Below are positions 1-7,125 of a DNA stretch of 11,779 nt, one piece after another. Source of the stretch: JAEUKQ01 sp044227605 (GTDB taxonomy: Bacteria; Pseudomonadota; Alphaproteobacteria; JAEUKQ01); NCBI GenBank assembly GCA_044227605.1, contig JBGAWJ010000044.1, forward strand, positions 1 through 11,779, in the 5' to 3' direction. Under the pieces are notes generated by a model that worked only from the letters and a program-made list of their open reading frames with translations, made no database searches and had not been told where the DNA came from. Position 1 is the stretch's first letter; the number at the start of each line of letters is the position of its first letter. The translations under genes were made by a program, and so were the position numbers.

Positions 1-416
1 TTTTTGGCCACTTGTTTGGCATAATCGGCCGCCACATCTAAAGAGGCTCCGTGCAGTAAAACACGCGCCCCCAAATTGCGGGTACGTTCAATTTTATTGA
101 AGGGGGTTGCTTGGGGCATGACAATCGTGGTGGGGATTCCCAGGCGCTTAGCATGGTAGGCAAGTCCTTGGGCATGATTACCAGCCGACATGGCGATAAC
201 GCCAATTTTTGCTTGTTCGGGCGTTAAATTGACTAATTTATTTAAAGTGCCGCGGTCTTTGAAAGAACCCGTATATTGATAAAGATCAAGTTTTAGATAG
301 AGTTTTTTAAGGTTTAATAATTGGGCTAATCGGGGTGCTTCTATCGCTGGTGTATCAACAATTTGTTTGGATAAAACGGCTTTGGCTTGTTCAATATGCT
401 CAAGGGTGATGGTCAT
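1..416 (-). CDS. ilvA: threonine ammonia-lyase (threonine/serine dehydratase), N-terminal part, runs off the window
   Basis: The PLP enzyme of this family deaminates threonine to 2-oxobutanoate, the first committed step towards isoleucine, in the cytoplasm. I read 138 codons from ATG at 416 leftwards; the gene is cut by the window edge, so the C-terminus (including any ACT regulatory domain) is not visible. Seen: the PLP-lysine motif TGSFKDRG with Lys53, and the phosphate/substrate-binding loop SAGNHAQG at about 77-84, followed by the typical TPFNKIERTR stretch. The residues before the lysine motif read KLDLYQYTGSFK, where the family usually has K-x-E-N-L-Q-x-T-G-S-F-K; this is a small deviation. 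No clear Shine-Dalgarno is seen upstream of the ATG. It is divergent from the decarboxylase at 660, with 243 bp between. Fold type II PLP enzyme is certain; threonine rather than serine or another substrate is likely. The symbol could equally be tdcB. Confidence 0.85.
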   Translation of the reverse strand, partial: MTITLEHIEQAKAVLSKQIVDTPAIEAPRLAQLLNLKKLYLKLDLYQYTGSFKDRGTLNKLVNLTPEQAKIGVIAMSAGNHAQGLAYHAKRLGIPTTIVMPQATPFNKIERTRNLGARVLLHGASLDVAADYAKQVAK

Positions 417-563
417 GGAGATTTTCTATTCTTGGTTAACAACGTAAGAGAACAACGGTTATTGTTACGCGCAGCTTAACGCTGAAAAATTTTGTAAACA
501 AGTGAATAATCAACTGGCAGGCAATCCAACAAATGTTTTTTTTAATATCTCTACACTTGTCAC

Positions 564-633
564 TTCACGAATGGACAATTACCAAAATTTCTTTATTTTA
601 CTACCATAGGAATTGTTTTGGGAAATTCGTGAA
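564..633. repeat. 9-bp inverted repeat with inner 6-bp repeat upstream of the decarboxylase
   Basis: TTCACGAAT (564-572) is exactly complementary to ATTCGTGAA (625-633). Inside it CCAAAA (582-587) is complementary to TTTTGG (616-621). The right arm ends 9 bases before the ribosome binding site of the decarboxylase, so the structure could be an mRNA leader hairpin or a protein-binding site. There is no T-tract, so it is not an intrinsic terminator. The function is unknown. Confidence 0.4.
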
Positions 634-642
634 TAAAAATAA

Positions 643-648
643 GGGAGG
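643..648 (+). promoter_or_regulatory. Shine-Dalgarno GGGAGG deciding a TTG start
   Basis: GGGAGG lies 11 bases before TTG at 660. No ATG or GTG in the right frame lies at a usable distance, and the protein family match begins soon after, so this site supports the TTG start of the decarboxylase. Confidence 0.75.
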
Positions 649-659
649 TTATTTATATT

Positions 660-1835
660 TTGGGAAAAATTTTTAAAACAGTTGATGCGGCGGTTCAGGC
701 TTTAACCCCTAGCTACCCGGTGTATTGTTTCCGTCCCCACGTTTTTCACAATCTTGCCACTAGTTTTTTACAAGAGTTTCCGGGGAGGGTTTTATATGCG
801 GTTAAATGCAATCCCCACCTGGAGGTTTTAAAGGCATTATATAATGCCGGAATTAGGCATTTCGATACGGCTTCACTGCCTGAAATCGCGCTTATCCGAG
901 AAAATTTTCCTGATGCTGCCATTTATTTTATGCATCCGGTTAAAGGACGGGCAGTCATTAAAACTGCTTATCACGTTTATAACGTGGATAATTTCGTCGT
1001 GGATTACCAAAATGAACTAGATAAGATTATTGAAGAAACAGGTGGCGGCAGCGGCTTAACAATCTTTGTGCGCTTGAAAACCCCGCCAGTTGAAGGCACA
1101 TTTTACCATTTGGCTGATAAATTTGGTGCTTCGGTTGCGGAGGCTGTGCAGATGCTGCAACAGGCGCAATCGATGGGGTGCCAATTAGGATTAGCTTTTC
1201 ATGTTGGTTCGCAATGCCTTTATCCGGAAGCCTACCTTCAGGCTTTAAAGATTGTTGCAGAAACATTGAAGCAAGCGAAAGTTAACTTACATTTTTTGGA
1301 TGTGGGGGGCGGGTTTCCTTCCCAATATATGGGCCAGAAAATAGCAGGATTGCCTGAATATGTGAAGTCGATTGAAACGGGTCTTCAAACAATTTCTTTA
1401 AGGCGTGATTGCGTCTTGATGTGCGAACCAGGTCGTGCCCTGGTTGCTGAGGGAATGTCTATGGTCGTTCAAGTTTTATTAAGGAAAGGTAACCAGCTCT
1501 ATATTAATGATGGGATTTATGGTTCTTTAAGTGAAACGGTTACGGCCAAACTAAAACTACCAACCCGGTTAATTCGTTTCAAAAAGCCTGTATCCACTGA
1601 TATTATTTCTTATACGATTAACGGATGCAGTTGTGATTCCTTAGATGTTTTGTCAACCACCTTCGATTTGCCAGCAGATGTGAGAGAGGGGGATTGGATT
1701 GAAATCGACCGCATCGGTGCCTATTCTAATGCGTTGGCCAGCCATTTTAATGGGTTCTATCCGGAAGCGGCGGTGATTGTTGAAGATGAGCCTTTTTCAA
1801 GCCTCCATCCGCGTTTTTTGAAAAGCAATGATTAA
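660..1835 (+). CDS. type III PLP-dependent decarboxylase, ornithine/diaminopimelate decarboxylase family
   Basis: An alanine-racemase-fold decarboxylase of 391 residues, most likely acting on ornithine to give putrescine for polyamine synthesis. Seen: PLP lysine Lys49 in YAVKCNP; HVGSQ at 181-185; the glycine-rich phosphate loop GGGFP at 216-220; EPGRA at 256-260 ahead of the beta-barrel domain; the catalytic CDSLD with Cys325-Asp326; and GAYSNA from 353. The length is close to eukaryotic-type ornithine decarboxylases and shorter than most LysA enzymes. The Cys-Asp motif is normally preceded by G-P-T; here it is G-C-S. The start is TTG with a good Shine-Dalgarno. The hydrolase fragment gene follows after 52 bp on the same strand and may be co-transcribed. 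Substrate (ornithine, lysine, diaminopimelate or carboxynorspermidine) cannot be settled from sequence alone; ornithine is my preference because of the overall motif set. Confidence 0.85.
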   Translation: MGKIFKTVDAAVQALTPSYPVYCFRPHVFHNLATSFLQEFPGRVLYAVKCNPHLEVLKALYNAGIRHFDTASLPEIALIRENFPDAAIYFMHPVKGRAVIKTAYHVYNVDNFVVDYQNELDKIIEETGGGSGLTIFVRLKTPPVEGTFYHLADKFGASVAEAVQMLQQAQSMGCQLGLAFHVGSQCLYPEAYLQALKIVAETLKQAKVNLHFLDVGGGFPSQYMGQKIAGLPEYVKSIETGLQTISLRRDCVLMCEPGRALVAEGMSMVVQVLLRKGNQLYINDGIYGSLSETVTAKLKLPTRLIRFKKPVSTDIISYTINGCSCDSLDVLSTTFDLPADVREGDWIEIDRIGAYSNALASHFNGFYPEAAVIVEDEPFSSLHPRFLKSND

Positions 1836-1872
1836 CAAGAAGGCTGCTTTCCATTAAAATGCAAGAAAAATC

Positions 1873-1878
1873 AGGAGG
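1873..1878 (+). promoter_or_regulatory. Shine-Dalgarno AGGAGG deciding a TTG start
   Basis: A full AGGAGG lies 9 bases before TTG at 1888, at ideal spacing. It supports TTG as the start of the hydrolase reading frame and shows that the 5' part of this broken gene still has intact initiation signals. Confidence 0.75.
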
Positions 1879-1887
1879 CAACAAATA

Positions 1888-2875
1888 TTGGGTAATCATC
1901 TGAAATTCCTTGATTTTAAGCCACGTTTTCCTTGGATCAGTGCCGATTTACAAACGATCAGAAATTTTCTTATTGACCCTAACCCCATTATTACAGCTGT
2001 CACAAGGGAAGAAAAAATATTTAAAACCCATGACGGCACCCAAGATCAAATAACCGCAATCATTCATTGGCCTATCTTGGGTGATCCACAACGACCCTTA
2101 ATTATCTTGATTCACGGGATGGCAGGCTCAGCTGATAGTATTTATATGAAAATGGCGGCAAATTTCTTTCTCGGACAAGGTTATCCGGTGATGCGCTTGA
2201 ATCTAAGGGGGGGCGGGGTCTTCTGCAAAATTATGTAAGAACAGGTATCACGGTGGTTTTACGCGTGATCTACAGACAGTGGTGGATCAAATAAAAGCAG
2301 CTTACTCCTTTTCAAGTTTGGTTTTTATAGGATTTTCTTTGGGGGGAAATATCGTGTTGAAATGGGCGGCAGCAAAGCCTGATCCCATTGTCAAAGGGTT
2401 TATAGCGATCTCTGTCCCCATTGATTTAGCTTTAACGGAACGGCAAATTGCCTTGCCCAGAAACTGGTTTTATCATCAATATTTGCTTCGTTGGTTGAAG
2501 GAAGAATTTCAGGGTCACCTCCTATATCAATCATTGACTCTGAAGGAACGTCTGGCAATCAAAACGATTCATGAATTTGATACCCGCATTACGGCGCCAA
2601 TGGCGGGATTTAACACAGTAGAAAAATATTATCAACAGGCGAGTGCGGTAGATGATTTACACGCCATACGTGCCCCCACCTTATTAATTCAGGCCCAAGA
2701 CGATCCTTGGATCCCTTTTTCTGCATTTGACAAGATTAAGAAGGGAGTAAACCCATCTTTAACCTCCTTATTTCCTAAAAATGGCGGCCATTTGGGTTTT
2801 CATAGTGTTGGTTCAACGGTGCCGTGGTATAATCATTGTGCCCAGGTTTTTATTGGGCAGTGTTGGCAAAAATAA
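1888..2875 (+). pseudogene. YheT-like alpha/beta hydrolase, reading frame broken by one extra G in a G7 run
   Basis: Two consecutive frames (1888-2238 and the continuation ending at 2875) are the halves of one hydrolase of the YheT/COG0429 type, a cytoplasmic serine hydrolase family of poorly defined substrate. The N-terminal half carries the oxyanion-side motif LIHGMAGS and ends in LNLRGGGVF. Removing one G from the run at 2207-2213 restores LNLRGAGSSAKL, the usual family sequence, and gives a continuous protein of 328 residues, the normal family length. The restored protein has a complete triad: Ser150 in GFSLGGN, Asp271/272 in DDPWIP and His301 in GGHLGF. The second half alone has only a GTG without a Shine-Dalgarno, so it is not an independent gene. 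Apart from the single base the gene looks healthy, so a sequencing error, a recent mutation, or slippage/phase variation at the G run are all possible. Confidence 0.85.
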
Positions 2876-2921
2876 GATTGCGAATTTTTTGTTAATCGTT
2901 ATTTATACCGGACAATTGTAT

Positions 2922-2973
2922 CTGCAAGATCCGCAACGGATAAAAATAGGTGAGCTGCAGAAGGCAATTTTTT
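2922..2973 (+). terminator. weak candidate terminator after the hydrolase
   Basis: Nested repeats CTGCA (2922-2926)/TGCAG (2956-2960) and ATCCG-CAA-CGGAT (2929-2941) are followed by a run of six T ending near 2973. The stem is interrupted and the T-run is not immediately adjacent, so termination is only a guess. The rest of the gap 2876-3142 is AT-rich and shows no gene. Confidence 0.2.
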
Positions 2974-3035
2974 AACGAAAACCTTAAATTTTATTTTAAA
3001 CACTCAATAATTAGCTAAATATTAAAAATAACAAT

Positions 3036-3066
3036 TTGATTATGCTAATAAAATCAATTGTACAAT
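3036..3066 (+). promoter_or_regulatory. candidate sigma70-type promoter for clpX
   Basis: TTGATT (3036-3041) and TACAAT (3061-3066) are separated by 19 bases, slightly longer than ideal, about 77 bases before the clpX start. A 12-bp palindrome, GAATATATATTC (3074-3085), lies just downstream at the expected start of transcription. The AT-rich background makes chance matches likely. Confidence 0.25.
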
Positions 3067-3142
3067 AACTTAGGAATATATATTCTCACAGATAATGAAA
3101 TGTGTCATATCAAACGTTATTTATTAATTTATTGGATGGAAG

Positions 3143-4399
3143 ATGACGAAGGCAGCTAGCTCGGATAAAAATAATCTTTATTGTTCTTTCTGCGGCAAAA
3201 GTCAGAACGAAGTTCGTAAGCTCATTGCGGGGCCAACTGTTTTTATCTGCGACGAATGTATTGACCTTTGCAGCGATATTATAAAGGAAGAAAATAAAAC
3301 AAATGTTGTTAAATCCCGTACTGGGTTACCAACACCCCAAGAAATTTGTAAAACCCTGGATGATTATGTCATCGGGCAGGAGTATGCCAAAAGGGTGTTA
3401 TCAGTTGCGGTGCACAATCATTATAAAAGGTTGGCCCACGGTAATAAAACCCATGACACGGAATTGTCTAAATCAAACATTTTGCTAATTGGACCTACGG
3501 GAAGTGGCAAAACCTTGCTTGCGCAGACCTTAGCGCGGATTTTAGATGTTCCGTTCACAATGGCAGATGCAACAACCTTAACCGAAGCTGGCTATGTGGG
3601 GGAGGATGTGGAAAATATCATCCTGAAATTACTCCAAGCTTCAGACTATAATATTGAACGTGCTCAACGTGGTATTGTTTATTTGGATGAAGTGGATAAA
3701 ATCAGTCGAAAATCTGAAAACCCCTCCATCACCCGGGATGTTTCCGGTGAAGGTGTGCAGCAGGCGTTATTAAAGATCATAGAAGGGACGGTTGCTTCAG
3801 TGCCACCGCAAGGTGGGCGGAAACACCCCCAGCAAGAATTTTTGCAAGTTGATACTACCAATATACTATTTATATGCGGTGGGGCTTTTGAAGGGCTTGA
3901 GAAAATCATTGCTGCCCGCGGCCAACCTTCATCGATGGGTTTCGGGGCGTTAGTCCGTGCACCTGATGAAAGGCGGGTCGGGGCCCTTTTGAAAACGATT
4001 GAACCGGAAGATTTGCTGAAGTTTGGATTAATACCTGAATTTATCGGCCGGTTGCCAGTGGTTGCAACCTTGGAAGACCTGAATGTGGCCACGTTAGTTA
4101 AAATTTTAACGGAGCCTAAAAATGCTTTGGTTAAACAATATCAGCGTTTGTTTGAAATGGACAATGCCAAACTTGAATTCACCCCGGAAGCTTTGCAATC
4201 AATTGCAGAAAAAGCGTCCGCCCGTAGGACCGGGGCACGTGGATTGCGCGCTATCTTGGAAGAGTTGTTACTAGATCCCATGTTTGAATTGCCAAGCAAG
4301 CGGGATCTAGATTCAGTTGTTATTGATAAAAGTGTTGTTGAGGGTAAGAAAAAGCCGATTTATTTGCCGCGTCAACACAAAGAAGAAAAAACAGCTTAA
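3143..4399 (+). CDS. clpX: ATP-dependent Clp protease ATP-binding subunit ClpX
   Basis: ClpX is the hexameric AAA+ unfoldase that feeds substrates (such as SsrA-tagged proteins) into ClpP in the cytoplasm. The 418-residue length is normal. Seen in order: the N-terminal zinc-binding domain with Cys14, Cys17, Cys36 and Cys39; Walker A GPTGSGKT at 117-124; pore-1 loop GYVG at 150-153; Walker B IVYLDEVDK at 178-186; the pore-2 RKH loop at 226-228; the ClpP-docking loop, which reads MGF (265-267) where most ClpX have IGF; and sensor-2 GARGLR at 364-369. The ATG has only a weak purine-rich GGAAG just before it; an ATG at 3136 is out of frame. Unusually, clpP is not directly upstream: 267 non-coding bases and the hydrolase fragment precede it, so clpX probably has its own promoter. 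lon follows after 174 bp. Confidence 0.98.
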   Translation: MTKAASSDKNNLYCSFCGKSQNEVRKLIAGPTVFICDECIDLCSDIIKEENKTNVVKSRTGLPTPQEICKTLDDYVIGQEYAKRVLSVAVHNHYKRLAHGNKTHDTELSKSNILLIGPTGSGKTLLAQTLARILDVPFTMADATTLTEAGYVGEDVENIILKLLQASDYNIERAQRGIVYLDEVDKISRKSENPSITRDVSGEGVQQALLKIIEGTVASVPPQGGRKHPQQEFLQVDTTNILFICGGAFEGLEKIIAARGQPSSMGFGALVRAPDERRVGALLKTIEPEDLLKFGLIPEFIGRLPVVATLEDLNVATLVKILTEPKNALVKQYQRLFEMDNAKLEFTPEALQSIAEKASARRTGARGLRAILEELLLDPMFELPSKRDLDSVVIDKSVVEGKKKPIYLPRQHKEEKTA

Positions 4400-4419
4400 A
4401 CAATAAAAAATAATGGCCA

Positions 4420-4446
4420 CTTGATATTCTCGTTATTTGCCCAATT
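4420..4446 (+). promoter_or_regulatory. candidate RpoH (sigma32) heat-shock promoter for lon
   Basis: CTTGAT (4420-4425), 13 bases, then GCCCAATT (4439-4446) matches the heat-shock consensus CTTGAA, 13-15 bases, CCCCATNT at 5 of 6 and 6 of 8 positions. It lies in the clpX-lon gap, about 128 bases before the lon start, and lon is a known heat-shock gene in many proteobacteria. A fortuitous match is possible. Confidence 0.45.
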
Positions 4447-4467
4447 TTAGCATATAAGGGATTACTC

Positions 4468-4527
4468 ATGATGGATCATTCAAATATTGGGTTCATTATA
4501 CACCGCCATGTATTGGTAAAAAGGTAG
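4468..4527 (+). CDS. possible 19-codon leader ORF ahead of lon
   Basis: ATG at 4468 opens a 19-residue frame (starting MMDHSNIGF, ending VKR) closed by TAG at 4525. AAGGG at 4456-4460 lies 7 bases before it, a usable Shine-Dalgarno. It would be the first frame on a transcript made from the candidate RpoH promoter, and it ends 46 bases before lon. There is no homology that I recognise; short frames of this size are common by chance. Confidence 0.2.
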   Translation: MMDHSNIGFIIHRHVLVKR

Positions 4528-4573
4528 TCTTTATTTTGGTCACTTTGTTTAAGGATGATGAAAGGTAAATCGA

Positions 4574-6952
4574 ATGGAAAATTCCCAACAAACTCTGTAT
4601 CCCATTTTGCCGTTACGCGATGTTGTCATGTTCCCCCATATGATTGTTCCGCTATTTGTTGGGCGGGAAAAATCTGTTCGGGCGCTCGAAGATGTTATGA
4701 AAGAAGATAAACAAATCCTATTATTGACTCAACTCGACACCAGTTTAGATGTCCCTTCGAATAAGGATCTATATACGGTTGGCACGGTCTCCAGTGTTTT
4801 ACAGATGCTGAAACTTCCAGATGATACCGTCAAGGTATTGGTTGAAGGTAGGTATAGGGCCAAGGTGGCCTCTTTTGTTGAGAGTGAGCACTTCCTGCAA
4901 GCGCACGCTAACATTTTAGAAGAGAAAACAGAACGATCGGTGGAAATAGAGGCGCTGGCACGCTCCATCCTTTCACAGTTTGAACAATATACCAAACTGA
5001 ACAAAAAACTACCCCCGGAAGTTTTGGTTTCCATTAATCAGATTGAAGATTATAACCGCCTTGCTGATACCCTTGCTTCTCATTTGACAATCAAATTGTT
5101 TGAGAAACAAGAATTACTTGAAACCACGGGATTACGGGAGCGTTTGGAAAAAATCAGCGGTCATATTGAATCTGAAATAGGGTTGTTACAAGTTGAACGC
5201 CGGATTCGCAGCCGTGTTAAGAGGCAAATGGAAAAAACGCAGCGTGAATACTATTTGAATGAGCAATTAAAGGCTATCCAAAAAGAATTGGGTGAATCCG
5301 AAGATGGGCGCGATGAATCCTCCGAGCTTGAGCAGAAAATTAAAAAAACAAAACTAAGCAAAGAAGCCAAAGAAAAAGCAATGGCCGAGTTAAAGAAGTT
5401 GCGGACGATGGGTTCGATGTCGGCTGAGGCTACGGTGGTACGCAATTACTTGGATTGGTTGTTGAATATTCCTTGGCATAACCCTTCTAAAATGAGAAAA
5501 AATCTGAATTGGGCTAAAAAGATTCTGGATCGCGATCATTATGGTTTGGATAAAGTCAAAGATCGCATCCTGGAATATTTAGCCGTGCAACAGAGGATGG
5601 ATAAGGTTAAGGGTCCTATATTATGTTTAGTTGGGCCTCCCGGTGTTGGTAAAACTTCTCTTGGTAAATCAATTGCGCGTGCCACGGGGCGGAATTTTAT
5701 TCGCATGTCATTGGGCGGTGTTCGTGATGAAGCAGAGGTGAGAGGGCATCGACGGACTTACATAGGGTCTATGCCAGGAAAAATCATCCAGGCAATGAAA
5801 AAATCAAAAGCATCAAACCCCTTATTTTTACTTGATGAGATTGATAAGCTGGGTGCTGATTGGCGTGGTGACCCGTCATCGGCCTTGCTGGAAGTATTGG
5901 ATCCTGAACAGAATTCAACTTTTGCCGATCATTATCTGGAAGTTGATTATGATTTGTCGGATGTTATGTTTGTCACCACGGCCAATAGTTTGCAAATGCC
6001 CCAGCCATTACTTGACCGTATGGAAATTATCCGGCTGCCCGGTTACACCGAAGATGAAAAGGTTGAAATTGCCAAAAGGCATTTAATGCCAAAAATATTC
6101 AAGGAAAGCGGTGTGAAAAGGGCAGAATTAACCATTACAGAAGATGCTATTCGAGGTCTTATCCGGTATTATACCAGGGAAGCAGGCGTGCGAAGTTTGG
6201 AACGTGAATTAGCCAACCTGGCACGTAAAGTACTTAAAGATATCTTGATGGATCCCAAATCCCGCAAAAGAATTGTTGTTACGGGAAAAAGTTTGGAAAA
6301 ATTGGTTGGCGTCCGCCGTTTCCATTACGGCCAAGCCGAGCTTAACGATATGGTTGGTGTGACCACCGGGCTGGCGTGGACAGAGGTCGGGGGTGATATT
6401 TTAACCATTGAGGCAGCAACTGTTCCGGGCAAAGGAAAAATTATTGCGACCGGTAAATTGGGTGAAGTGATGAAAGAATCTGTCCAAACCGCTGAAAGTT
6501 TGGTCAAGGCGCGGGCGGCCGATTTCGGCATTAAGCCAACTATTTTTCAAAATAAAGATATCCATGTCCATGTTCCTGAGGGGGCAACACCAAAAGATGG
6601 ACCTTCCGCGGGGATAACAATGGTGACCTCGATTGTGTCTATCCTGACCGGTATCCCTGTGCACCGTGACGTGGCAATGACGGGTGAAATTACCTTAAGG
6701 GGCAGGGTATTGCCGATTGGGGGATTAAAGGAAAAGTTACTGGCAGCTTTGCGTTCTGGAATTAAACATGTGCTTATCCCGAAGAAGGGTCTCAAGATCA
6801 CCTGTGTTAAAGAGATTGATGAGGTTTTAAAGGAAGCCCTGATCCGTCCCTTAATCTCCATTCCATGGGTAGAAAACGATGAAGGCCAGGTTATTCCTGC
6901 GTCATTGGTGGTGGCAAAAAAGAATCGTTCAAAAGCTGTTTTAGCTCATTAA
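4574..6952 (+). CDS. lon: ATP-dependent protease La (Lon)
   Basis: Lon is the homo-oligomeric cytoplasmic AAA+ serine protease that degrades misfolded and short-lived regulatory proteins. The 792-residue length is normal for LonA. Seen: the N-terminal substrate-binding domain opening LPLRDVVMFPHMIVPLFVGR; a charged helical linker at about 200-280; Walker A GPPGVGKT at 354-361; Walker B LFLLDEID at 417-424; the arginine-rich AAA+ lid near 535-550; and the C-terminal protease domain with Ser678 in PKDGPSAG and Lys721 in GGLKEK, the same 43-residue spacing as the E. coli Ser679/Lys722 dyad. The ATG at 4574 has AAGG at 4562-4565, 8 bases upstream. It sits between clpX and the HU gene, the common proteobacterial arrangement, and probably has its own heat-inducible promoter. 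Nothing is missing or odd. Confidence 0.98.
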   Translation: MENSQQTLYPILPLRDVVMFPHMIVPLFVGREKSVRALEDVMKEDKQILLLTQLDTSLDVPSNKDLYTVGTVSSVLQMLKLPDDTVKVLVEGRYRAKVASFVESEHFLQAHANILEEKTERSVEIEALARSILSQFEQYTKLNKKLPPEVLVSINQIEDYNRLADTLASHLTIKLFEKQELLETTGLRERLEKISGHIESEIGLLQVERRIRSRVKRQMEKTQREYYLNEQLKAIQKELGESEDGRDESSELEQKIKKTKLSKEAKEKAMAELKKLRTMGSMSAEATVVRNYLDWLLNIPWHNPSKMRKNLNWAKKILDRDHYGLDKVKDRILEYLAVQQRMDKVKGPILCLVGPPGVGKTSLGKSIARATGRNFIRMSLGGVRDEAEVRGHRRTYIGSMPGKIIQAMKKSKASNPLFLLDEIDKLGADWRGDPSSALLEVLDPEQNSTFADHYLEVDYDLSDVMFVTTANSLQMPQPLLDRMEIIRLPGYTEDEKVEIAKRHLMPKIFKESGVKRAELTITEDAIRGLIRYYTREAGVRSLERELANLARKVLKDILMDPKSRKRIVVTGKSLEKLVGVRRFHYGQAELNDMVGVTTGLAWTEVGGDILTIEAATVPGKGKIIATGKLGEVMKESVQTAESLVKARAADFGIKPTIFQNKDIHVHVPEGATPKDGPSAGITMVTSIVSILTGIPVHRDVAMTGEITLRGRVLPIGGLKEKLLAALRSGIKHVLIPKKGLKITCVKEIDEVLKEALIRPLISIPWVENDEGQVIPASLVVAKKNRSKAVLAH

Positions 6953-6958
6953 AGAGAA

Positions 6959-7017
6959 GCAGATGTTGGCAATAAAGTCACATTTGGAAAAAAAAGTGAC
7001 AGAAACTCAACATCTGC
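6959..7017. repeat. nested inverted repeat between lon and hup
   Basis: Perfect 10-bp arms GCAGATGTTG (6959-6968) and CAACATCTGC (7008-7017) enclose a second pair, GTCAC (6977-6981) and GTGAC (6996-7000), which extends inward by TTT (6983-6985) with AAA (6992-6994) after one A-A mismatch. The outer left arm begins 7 bases after the lon stop; the outer right arm ends 2 bases before the -35 box of the hup promoter candidate. No T-tract follows, so it is not a classic intrinsic terminator. It may cap the lon mRNA 3' end or be a binding site controlling hup. Confidence 0.75.
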
Positions 7018-7019
7018 AG

Positions 7020-7049
7020 TTGACGAAACCAAAAAATCTTGTCTAAAAT
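7020..7049 (+). promoter_or_regulatory. sigma70-type promoter for the HU gene
   Basis: TTGACG (7020-7025) and TAAAAT (7044-7049) are separated by 18 bases, each with one mismatch to consensus. It lies about 77 bases ahead of the HU start codon and immediately after the nested inverted repeat. This is the best promoter-like pair in the window. Confidence 0.6.
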
Positions 7050-7111
7050 CGTGAAAATCCTTAGTTCATATAGAACTTGGTTTTCTTTTGTGAGGTTTAA
7101 CCAATATTTTT

Positions 7112-7117
7112 AGGGGG
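7112..7117 (+). promoter_or_regulatory. Shine-Dalgarno AGGGGG deciding a GTG start
   Basis: AGGGGG is 8 bases before GTG at 7126. The protein from this GTG begins MNKNDLI, exactly where HU proteins begin, so the GTG start is well supported. Confidence 0.75.
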
Positions 7118-7125
7118 AAATTACT

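Noticed and set aside
421..500. Short hairpins (AACAA/TTGTT and CAGC/GCTG) between the lyase and the decarboxylase as a terminator
   Set aside because: No gene ends here on either strand, and the arms are only four to five bases long.
2279..2875. The second half of the hydrolase as an independent 198-codon gene
   Set aside because: Its GTG has no Shine-Dalgarno, the protein would begin in the middle of the alpha/beta hydrolase fold, and the N-terminal half lies directly upstream one base out of frame.
2781..2975. Short plus-strand frame overlapping the end of the hydrolase
   Set aside because: It lies mostly inside the hydrolase in another frame, with no recognisable protein content and no ribosome binding site.
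3679..4092. A 137-codon minus-strand frame over clpX
   Set aside because: It is antisense to conserved AAA+ coding sequence and is low-complexity Ser/Pro-rich, as expected of a shadow frame.
6325..6861. Several antisense frames over the protease domain of lon
   Set aside because: They mirror conserved Lon coding sequence and have no independent start signals or family resemblance.
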